A stretch of DNA of 9,718 nt, taken from Candidatus Yanofskybacteria bacterium RIFCSPHIGHO2_01_FULL_39_8b (GTDB lineage Bacteria; Patescibacteriota; Minisyncoccia; 2-02-FULL-40-12; GWA2-44-9). Each line of letters opens with the position of its first letter. Position 1 is the stretch's first letter. The notes below the pieces were generated by a model that saw only the letters and a list, made by a program, of their open reading frames with translations, had not been told where the DNA came from and made no database searches. The stretch lies in the NCBI GenBank assembly GCA_001794015.1, contig MGIZ01000013.1:1-9718 (forward strand), written 5' to 3'. Below are positions 6,046 to 9,718 of the stretch, piece after piece. A program made the translations under genes and the position numbers.

Positions 6046-6280
6046 GGAAAGGTTAAATTAAGGCAGGGTTGGTTCAGGTATCGGGTCAAGCCGTCTAGAT
6101 AATAATCGCGGCCCCCATCCAACCTCTCTGTTCTTAAAAGGAGAGGACCCTGCCAATATAAGGGGCCTCTTTCCAGACCGGAATGCGTGGACGGTGCAGG
6201 AGGGCAAGGCAGACTTAATAATCCTGTCTTGTGCAGTCGGCGCGCATGCCGGCCTAGAAAGGGGAAAATTACACCTTTCC
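6046..6280 (+). ncRNA. Structured noncoding RNA, about 235 nt
   Basis: The 5' end GGAAAGGT (6046-6053) pairs with ACCTTTCC (6273-6280), closing the molecule. Inside, GGCAGGGT (6062-6069) pairs with ACCCTGCC (6147-6154), enclosing the hairpin CCTCTC/GAGAGG (6123-6128 with 6141-6146). A long arm follows: CCTCTTTC (6166-6173) with GAAAGGGG (6257-6264), 6178-6189 with 6241-6252 (one A-G mismatch, one G-U), TGCA (6195-6198) with TGCA (6232-6235), and CAAGGCAG (6205-6212) with CTGTCTTG (6224-6231). GGCCCC (6110-6115), inside the first domain, can pair with GGGGCC (6162-6167) as a pseudoknot, competing with two bases of the arm. All ORFs across it are poor. It does not match tmRNA, RNase P, 6S or SRP RNA as I know them. 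A trans-acting RNA or an RNA partner of the adjacent island are both possible. Confidence 0.75.
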
Positions 6281-6305
6281 ACTAGAGATTTTATATATTC
6301 TTAAT

Positions 6306-6343
6306 GTGCTTATAAAAAATGCAATTGCATTTTTTATAAGCAC
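6306..6343. repeat. 38-bp perfect palindrome, possible terminator
   Basis: The arms run from GTGCTTATAAAAAATGC to its exact complement around AATT. The inner part has an A6...T6 arrangement, so as RNA it is a 17-bp hairpin with U's on the 3' side. It follows the structured RNA by 26 bases and precedes the GC-rich island. It could terminate the RNA, mark the edge of an inserted element, or bind a dimeric protein. Confidence 0.75.
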
Positions 6344-6344
6344 T

Positions 6345-6361
6345 GAAGTTTCTGGTGAGGG
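6345..6361 (+). repeat. Island repeat, 3' half copy
   Basis: GAAGTTTCTGGTGAG (6345-6359) matches GAAGTTTTTGGTGGG at 7184-7198 in 13 of 15 positions. Only the 3' half of the element is present; the 5' half is replaced by the 38-bp palindrome. Confidence 0.5.
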
Positions 6362-6430
6362 GATTGTTCTTTCCAACCAGGCTTACGGTTGCGAGCCTAT
6401 GATCGCAACCCCCATTCTACGAAGGTACAC

Positions 6431-6502
6431 ATGATGTACATCGTCGACGGGATCGCCTTCGCATCGCGCGAGGCGGCTCTCGAATACAAGCACAGCAAGT
6501 AG
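6431..6502 (+). CDS. Possible 23-aa ORF, frame continues past UAG
   Basis: ATG ATG at 6431 follows GAAGG (6421-6425) at SD distance. The product MMYIVDGIAFASREAALEYK (plus HSK) has the look of a short phage or plasmid protein, with a beta hairpin and a helix. Third codon positions are strongly G/C, unlike host genes. After the TAG at 6500-6502 the same frame begins with GTG and stays open for 40 more codons with similar composition (VLREMLFFKEQPGLPPWEQK and on) to a TAG at 6623. A hairpin GGTTGCGA/TCGCAACC (6387-6410) lies in its leader. It may be a real short gene, a broken one, or a translationally coupled pair. Confidence 0.35.
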   Translation: MMYIVDGIAFASREAALEYKHSK

Positions 6503-6577
6503 GTGCTTCGAGAGATGCTGTTCTTCAAGGAGCAGCCGGGGTTACCGCCCTGGGAACAGAAAAGGGTAAGGTTGGGC

Positions 6578-6596
6578 GCCGAGTTTCAAACTCGGC
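6578..6596 (+). other. Hairpin ending cassette-like unit 1
   Basis: GCCGAGTTT (6578-6586) and AAACTCGGC (6588-6596) are perfect arms around one base. No T-run follows; instead the full island repeat starts at the next base. The hairpin at 7124-7159 has the same placement before the second full repeat. Confidence 0.6.
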
Positions 6597-6639
6597 CTTC
6601 CATCAAAGTTTATTTTAAAGAATAGATTTTGATGGGGGA
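6597..6639 (+). repeat. Island repeat, full copy A
   Basis: CTTCCATCAAAGTTT opens the element and ATTTTGATGGGGGA closes it. CCATCAAA (6600-6607) pairs with TTTGATGG (6628-6635). The copy at 7158-7201 has the same order, length and many identical bases. Confidence 0.65.
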
Positions 6640-6737
6640 ATTACGATTTGGTGGAGCATGACGCTGCAAGCGTCGGCGAAACCTATGTCGGGATGGATTA
6701 CCGCCCGGCAAGCTGACGGCCTTTCGTGAATCCCCCA
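6633..6737 (+). promoter_or_regulatory. Candidate structured leader upstream of 6779 gene
   Basis: TGGGGGAATTACG (6633-6645) pairs with CGTGAATCCCCCA (6725-6737): 11 Watson-Crick pairs, one G-U and one mismatch. Inside are the hairpins GACGCT/AGCGTC (6660-6674) and GTCGGG/CCCGGC (6687-6692 with 6704-6709), which together make a three-way junction of about 105 nt. It ends 30 bases before the AGGAGG of the next gene. The shape suits a riboswitch or leader element, but I match it to no known class, and no promoter is evident upstream. Confidence 0.45.
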
Positions 6738-6778
6738 CGTTCTTTCAACTTTTTACCAACTTTTTTCAGGAGGTTCAG

Positions 6779-7111
6779 ATGAGCGAAATGACCGTAGTGG
6801 CAGTAGCGGTCGCGGCACCGGCGAAGCCCTTCGCGTGTCACGGTGAGCCCCACCCGGGGAAACCGTGCACGGCGAAGCTGACGCAAGCCGAAGCCTGGGT
6901 ACCGAAGCTCGCCAGAATCAAGAAGGCGATCGGTCGGTGGCCTACATTGGCTAAGGACCTGGCCGATCACATCTACTGTGGTCGGTGCGCTGCCTTTGCC
7001 CGCAAGGCTGGCGTTCCTTTCTATCGCTACCCTCAAACGGTAGTCGAGATGGAACGGCGCCGAGTCGAACGGACTCAGGCCGCCCGTCAGGCCTTCCACC
7101 GCTACCTGTAA
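6779..7111 (+). CDS. GC-rich 110-aa protein with Cys pairs, unknown function
   Basis: A perfect AGGAGG (6768-6773) lies 5 bases before the ATG. The 110-aa protein has a hydrophobic Val/Ala-rich start (MSEMTVVAVAVAAPAKP), a Cys-His stretch (FACHGEPHPGKPCTAKL, about 18-34), CGRC (about 68-71) and a basic Arg-rich C-terminus. The Cys/His spacing suggests a small zinc-binding fold and the basic tail possible nucleic-acid contact; both are inference. GC content over 6781-6900 is about 67%, against about 38% at 7681-7740, and third positions are GC-rich, pointing to foreign origin. It lies between two full copies of the island repeat. A 143-codon frame on the opposite strand covers it but lacks a comparable ribosome binding site. 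I do not recognise the family. Confidence 0.6.
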   Translation: MSEMTVVAVAVAAPAKPFACHGEPHPGKPCTAKLTQAEAWVPKLARIKKAIGRWPTLAKDLADHIYCGRCAAFARKAGVPFYRYPQTVVEMERRRVERTQAARQAFHRYL

Positions 7112-7123
7112 AGGTAGTGATCC

Positions 7124-7159
7124 AGCCAAGTTGTGGACGATTTATGTCCGTGCTTGGCT
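7124..7159 (+). other. Hairpin ending cassette-like unit 2
   Basis: AGCCAAG (7124-7130) pairs with CTTGGCT (7153-7159), and an inner GGAC/GTCC (7135-7138 with 7146-7149) continues the stem. It lies 12 bases after the 110-aa gene, lacks a T-run and runs straight into repeat copy B. A smaller hairpin, CTACCT/AGGTAG (7102-7117), holds that gene's stop codon in its loop. Confidence 0.65.
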
Positions 7160-7201
7160 TCCCACCAAAGTTTTTTCAAGCGAGAAGTTTTTGGTGGGAG
7201 A
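7158..7201 (+). repeat. Island repeat, full copy B
   Basis: It opens with CTTCCCACCAAAGTTT and closes with GTTTTTGGTGGGAGA. The arms TCCCACCAAA (7160-7169) and TTTGGTGGGA (7190-7199) pair over 10 bp. It shares order and many bases with copy A at 6597-6639; substitutions in the arms are paired (AT versus AC on one side, GAT versus GGT on the other), so pairing is preserved. Confidence 0.65.
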
Positions 7202-7228
7202 GGGAGTACACGAGGGTAGATGGCGGGT

Positions 7229-7244
7229 CTTCCACCATAGATTT
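7229..7244 (+). repeat. Island repeat, possible 5' half copy
   Basis: CTTCCACCATAGATTT resembles the opening of copies A and B. No closing half follows; the 22-bp palindrome at 7251 does. The match is short. Confidence 0.35.
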
Positions 7245-7250
7245 CATCTA

Positions 7251-7272
7251 AAGTTATGATATATCATAACTT
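7251..7272. promoter_or_regulatory. 22-bp palindrome, possible operator
   Basis: AAGTTATGATA is followed by its exact complement TATCATAACTT. It ends four bases before the -35-like element of the next promoter, a usual place for a dimeric repressor. It is also the right edge of the GC-rich island. Confidence 0.5.
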
Positions 7273-7275
7273 GGG

Positions 7276-7306
7276 TTGAAAATTTTGGCGGAAGATTTGG
7301 TATAAT
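7276..7306 (+). promoter_or_regulatory. Promoter of the 52-aa gene (extended -10)
   Basis: A perfect TATAAT (7301-7306) with an extended TGG just before it (7298-7300). TTGAAA (7276-7281) is a possible -35 at a long 19-base spacing. The expected start (about 7313) is five bases before the ATG. Confidence 0.7.
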
Positions 7307-7317
7307 TGGAGAAAGCC

Positions 7318-7476
7318 ATGAAGAAAAAGAGAAACAAAAAACCGATTTATTTGCAAGTTCGTTTGCCGCAGATCCGACAGACCGGCGGAGCTCACCAAAC
7401 AGAAAAGGGCGGAAAATACCGTCGAGGTTTAGAGAAAAAGAAAATCCGAAAGGAGATCAAGGCCGAGCTCAATTGA
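7318..7476 (+). CDS. Small basic protein, 52 aa, unknown function
   Basis: This short gene begins MKKKRNKKPIYLQVRLP and ends in RKEIKAELN before a TGA. It is very rich in Lys and Arg, with a central Gly/His stretch (TGGAHQTEKGGKYRRG, about 22-37) and a basic helical tail. It has no membrane segment. Support comes from its promoter just upstream and a clear terminator that overlaps its 3' end, so it forms a complete single-gene unit. GGAG (7308-7311) lies 6 bases before the ATG, but the predicted transcript starts after it, so translation may be near-leaderless. RNA or DNA binding is plausible from charge alone; no family is recognised. Confidence 0.65.
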   Translation: MKKKRNKKPIYLQVRLPQIRQTGGAHQTEKGGKYRRGLEKKKIRKEIKAELN

Positions 7477-7495
7477 GTGTCGGCCTTTTGTTTTT
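7459..7495 (+). terminator. Terminator of the 52-aa gene
   Basis: AAGGCCGA (7459-7466) and TCGGCCTT (7480-7487) form an 8-bp stem with a smaller CTCA/TGAG pair inside, followed by TTGTTTTT to 7495. The 5' arm lies within the last codons of the gene. Confidence 0.88.
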
Positions 7496-7582
7496 AAGAA
7501 GAAAATAGAAGAATTACAGCTTGATGGTAAAGTTGTCAGCCATGAACAAGCCCAAGAATATGTCCGCAGAAAGTTTGTCTAA
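7496..7582 (+). pseudogene. Coding-like fragment without a start
   Basis: A frame of 28 codons (KKKIEELQLDGKVVSHEQAQ, then EYVRRKFV) ends at TAA 7580-7582. It reads like the C-terminus of a real protein: amphipathic, balanced composition. The frame is open back to 7433 with no ATG, GTG or TTG, and a terminator precedes it. It is probably a remnant, now overlapping the -35 of the next promoter. A non-standard start is possible but unlikely. Confidence 0.3.
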
Positions 7583-7603
7583 AGTCTTTAAATAACCTAA
7601 AAT
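7575..7603 (+). promoter_or_regulatory. Possible promoter of the DHH-like gene
   Basis: TTGTCT (7575-7580), a 17-base spacer and TAAAAT (7598-7603). The seventh base downstream is the A of the ATG at 7610, so the mRNA would be leaderless. Confidence 0.5.
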
Positions 7604-7609
7604 ATTACT

Positions 7610-8554
7610 ATGTCCGAAAAAACATTACAAAACCAAAATATTCAAGCGGCAGAAGTAAAACAAAAACTTCAAGGCAGTTTAATCATAGAAAGAGGAAAAA
7701 CCGAGAAGTTTGATGATCTGCCAGAGAAGAGTATTGCTCTGGATGGTTATGTACAGGGTCCTGGTTTTGATTTAGAGAAAAGTCGATTTTCTTTTGATCA
7801 TCATGATAGAGTAAATCGGATGATTACTCGAGCAACATGTCAGCAGATATTAGATGCGCTATTACTCGGTTTTGATCCGGCAGAACACAATGTTTATGTG
7901 AACGATATAGATGGTGATACCGTGTTGTCGGTTTGGTTATTAAGGCATCCCGAAAAAGCTACTGATCCAAAAGTGCGAATGCTCGTTGAATCCGTCGGTG
8001 GTGTAGATTCTCATGGTCCTGCCTATACCTCATTAGACCCAAAACTAGCCGAAACCTTTTTCAAGGGAGTCATGCAACCGGAAGGCTTTTCAAGAAAAAA
8101 TAAGCAATATGCCCAGATAGACCTTAATGAACTGCTGGAGAAATGTATTAAAAATCTCGATGACTTTATGGAAGGTAAATTTGAGTATAAGCCCGAAGAG
8201 GATAAAAGAAGCTTCGAATTATATAAAGAAGGCTCTGGTTGGGTTATGGCTCAATCCAATGACTTTGTTTTTGATTTGCTTTATAAGGTCGGTCATACAA
8301 AAGCAGTAGCTTTTCAGCAGCAATCCGATGGCAGTTATGCCTATACCATAGCTAAAAAATCTGAGCTGGTAAATAATTTTTCGGTTGGCCCGGCTTCAAA
8401 AGAAGGAACTATATTATATGAGCTAAACAAAATTGAACCTGGCTGGGGCGGTGGCTCAACGATCGGCGGCGCGCCTCGTAATCCAGACGGTTCCCGTTCC
8501 CGCCTTGCCCCCGAAGAGGTATTTGGTATTATAGAAGAAGTAATAACTAGGTAA
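7610..8554 (+). CDS. DHH-like putative metal-dependent hydrolase
   Basis: This 314-aa protein contains SFDHHDR (61-67), matching the DHH signature that binds manganese in DHH phosphoesterases, preceded by an Asp in SIALDGY (45) and followed by TRATCQQILDALL (73-85), as in DHH motif IV. A second acidic motif, NDIDGDTVLSVWLL (98-111), resembles the D-x-D-G-x-x-S motif I of that superfamily, but here it comes after DHH rather than before. GGVDSHG (120-126) adds possible metal ligands. GWGGGSTIGG (278-287) recalls the glycine-rich segment of DHHA1 domains. Activity on a phosphoester or nucleotide is inference. The ATG at 7610 has no SD and probably starts the transcript. The next gene follows after 9 bases, so the two are likely co-transcribed. 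Composition is AT-rich like the host core genes. Confidence 0.65.
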   Translation: MSEKTLQNQNIQAAEVKQKLQGSLIIERGKTEKFDDLPEKSIALDGYVQGPGFDLEKSRFSFDHHDRVNRMITRATCQQILDALLLGFDPAEHNVYVNDIDGDTVLSVWLLRHPEKATDPKVRMLVESVGGVDSHGPAYTSLDPKLAETFFKGVMQPEGFSRKNKQYAQIDLNELLEKCIKNLDDFMEGKFEYKPEEDKRSFELYKEGSGWVMAQSNDFVFDLLYKVGHTKAVAFQQQSDGSYAYTIAKKSELVNNFSVGPASKEGTILYELNKIEPGWGGGSTIGGAPRNPDGSRSRLAPEEVFGIIEEVITR

Positions 8555-8563
8555 TATTAATTT

Positions 8564-9430
8564 ATGCCTACAAAATTTAAAAGTTTTGAAGAATTAAATC
8601 AAGTGATGCAAGAAGAAAAAGCCCAAGAAGGAGCTGATGCCAAGAATCGCCTCAAAAATATTATGGATCAGCGGATGAAAGATCTTCTGCCCGGTTACAA
8701 TGTTAAATCCGAATTACCTGAAATTGACACGATAAGTATTGTTAAAAACCGGCAAAACGATGGTTTTTACGTGGCATTTTATCCTGATCCTGACAAATTA
8801 AATCATTTTGGCATCTCAATTTTTAAAGACGGCACGATCTCGGGTAAAATACCGTCAAAGTTTAAGTTTAATCACCAGGATATTTATAATGAGGTTACAA
8901 ATGTTTTGGATTCGGTCGGTCTCGATTTTTGGTATACCGAACAGCAAGATGTTCTGAACATCCCTGATTGGCCGGTGCCGGAGAAAAAAGAAAAGGGATC
9001 TTCGCCCAAGAATGTAAGCGAGGACAGAAGAAGAATAGAATTCCTTAGAAAACAGCCGGATGTCCTGTTCGGTTTTACCGGAAAGGGAGGGTTTAGCGGT
9101 TACTACGGTTTTGTTTTTGACAAATTCATTGCGCTGGAACATCCGCTTTGCGAAAATGCGGCTTATTTCATCGATTTAGAACAGGGCTTAACGGAAGAAG
9201 AAAAAGAAAAGGCAAAAACATATACCGGCCGCGGGGAACTGATGACAAAATATTGGGGACCTTACAATAATCGTGGAAAATGGGATGTTTTTTCAAGCAG
9301 AGAAGCAGAAAGAGTAAAACATCGTCCTATTGATGACTGGATTCCTCAAATGACCGAAAAATTAAATACTCGAAGTTCTTTGCCGAAAAGGCAAGTTATG
9401 TTTGAATCAGCCAGGAAAGAAACTCTATAG
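8564..9430 (+). CDS. Protein of unknown function, 288 aa
   Basis: I do not recognise this protein. It is soluble, with no signal peptide or membrane segment. The N-terminal 45 residues are helical and charged. A beta-rich part (about 52-95, TISIVKNRQNDGFYVAFYPD and following) is followed by a Lys/Ser-rich linker (about 130-145). A distinctive C-terminal domain begins RRRIEFLRKQPDVLFGFTGK (about 145-164), continues FSGYYGFVFDKFIALEHP and NAAYFIDLE, and ends with a Trp/Arg-rich segment (KYWGPYNNRGKWDVFSSREA). The pattern suggests two domains. It lies 9 bases after the DHH-like gene on the same strand, without an SD, so the pair probably acts together. The stop is TAG. Confidence 0.8.
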   Translation: MPTKFKSFEELNQVMQEEKAQEGADAKNRLKNIMDQRMKDLLPGYNVKSELPEIDTISIVKNRQNDGFYVAFYPDPDKLNHFGISIFKDGTISGKIPSKFKFNHQDIYNEVTNVLDSVGLDFWYTEQQDVLNIPDWPVPEKKEKGSSPKNVSEDRRRIEFLRKQPDVLFGFTGKGGFSGYYGFVFDKFIALEHPLCENAAYFIDLEQGLTEEEKEKAKTYTGRGELMTKYWGPYNNRGKWDVFSSREAERVKHRPIDDWIPQMTEKLNTRSSLPKRQVMFESARKETL

Positions 9431-9504
9431 ATTGCTTTTACTTTAATCCTCCGGGCAATAGGTCAAACAGCATCTTAAATATTTTCTTTTGGAATTCAGC
9501 AATA

Positions 9505-9621
9505 ATGGCGATGGCGGATGGCAGCGACATTAAGCAAAAACCTGTTAAAAAACGCCATTTGAGTCTTGCCAAGCGGGTGGTTATAAGGAAGATGCATTTT
9601 CGAAACCCTGGAATCATCTAA
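9505..9621 (+). CDS. Doubtful 38-aa basic ORF
   Basis: ATG at 9505 opens a 38-codon frame (MAMADGSDIKQKPVKKRHLS and on) ending TAA at 9619-9621. The product is basic. There is no clear SD or promoter. The frame is open upstream to 9406 without a start codon, so this could be the tail of a degraded gene. Apart from it I see no gene between 9431 and 9682. Confidence 0.25.
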   Translation: MAMADGSDIKQKPVKKRHLSLAKRVVIRKMHFRNPGII

Positions 9622-9631
9622 ATAAAAAATT

Positions 9632-9666
9632 ATATTCTCATATTCTCAAGAATATTAGAATATAAT
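9632..9666 (+). promoter_or_regulatory. Double inverted repeat over a -10 box
   Basis: ATATTCT occurs at 9632 and 9640, and its complement AGAATAT at 9649 and 9657, making a 15-bp arm with one mismatch around CA. A perfect TATAAT (9661-9666) overlaps the right arm. No good -35 is seen. A repressor or activator bound here would directly affect initiation toward the right edge. Confidence 0.5.
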
Positions 9667-9682
9667 AATAAAAAGTATTTTT

Positions 9683-9718
9683 GTGAAGCTGGCAAGATTG
9701 ACGGGGATTGAGTTAGAG
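9683..9718 (+). CDS. Possible 5' end of a gene leaving the window
   Basis: GTG at 9683 opens a frame (VKLARLTGIELE) to the window end. It lies 16 bases after the TATAAT, at a distance similar to the other near-leaderless genes here. The peptide recalls the RLTGLE segment of GyrA, but 12 residues cannot decide that, and this is not where GyrA starts. Confidence 0.3.
   Translation, partial: MKLARLTGIELE

Noticed and set aside
6046..6280. tmRNA
   Set aside because: The closing helix resembles an acceptor stem, but there is no T arm next to the 3' strand and no tag-coding frame with the usual ending.
6058..6282. 74-codon frame on the minus strand
   Set aside because: It starts with GTG inside the closing helix of the structured RNA and has no promoter; open by chance in GC-rich sequence.
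6698..7129. 143-codon frame on the minus strand
   Set aside because: It is a shadow of the GC-rich 110-aa gene, which has a perfect AGGAGG at good spacing; the reverse frame has none and runs through the hairpin leader.
6578..7201. Integron attC sites
   Set aside because: The stem-loops and repeats lack the RYYYAAC and GTTRRRY boxes of attC, and no integrase is in the window; only the array-like layout is comparable.
6345..7244. CRISPR array
   Set aside because: The repeats are imperfect, spaced by several hundred bases and contain ORFs between them; no cas genes are present.

Overview
The window looks like a chromosomal segment from a small-genome bacterium of the Candidatus Patescibacteria (CPR) radiation, probably a Parcubacteria-type lineage. 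This is inferred from the AT-rich core genes, the almost complete lack of Shine-Dalgarno (SD) sequences before them, promoters sitting right at start codons, a TrmB-type regulator and many short unassignable genes. UGA appears to be a normal stop codon, because a release factor 2 gene is present and a 52-residue gene ends in TGA.

Layout. Positions 1-200 hold two convergent tRNA genes (Gly-CCC, cut by the window edge, and Thr-CGT) separated by a palindrome, then the ftsH terminator. The protease gene ftsH (205-2010, minus) is divergent from a plus-strand set: prfB (an RF2 without domain 1), ftsE and ftsX, ending at a hairpin terminator near 4650. tRNA-Gln(CUG) follows, and its encoded CCA directly abuts a perfect consensus promoter for a TrmB-family regulator (4800-5555).

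From about 5550 to 7500 the character changes. Two promoters with perfect TTGACA/TATAAT hexamers point away from each other. The minus one drives a hairpin-rich transcript that may carry a 40-codon gene. The plus one starts exactly at the closing helix of a roughly 235-nt structured RNA (6046-6280) with a long arm and a possible pseudoknot. Next comes a GC-rich island (about 6344-7250) with short ORFs, one preceded by a perfect AGGAGG. Two full copies and two half copies of an inverted-repeat element separate the units, which gives the island the look of a small cassette array. A 38-bp palindrome and a 22-bp palindrome bound it.

From 7300 the sequence returns to host-like AT-rich genes: a 52-aa basic protein, a two-gene unit (a DHH-like putative metal hydrolase with permuted motif order, and a 288-aa protein I do not recognise), and an intergenic tail with a double inverted repeat overlapping a TATAAT, probably the control region of a gene starting near the right edge.

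How the genes relate: FtsH handles membrane-protein quality control, RF2 ends translation, and FtsEX links an ABC ATPase to the division machinery. The 5550-7300 region is accessory, and its RNA and repeat structure is the most likely place for something undescribed.
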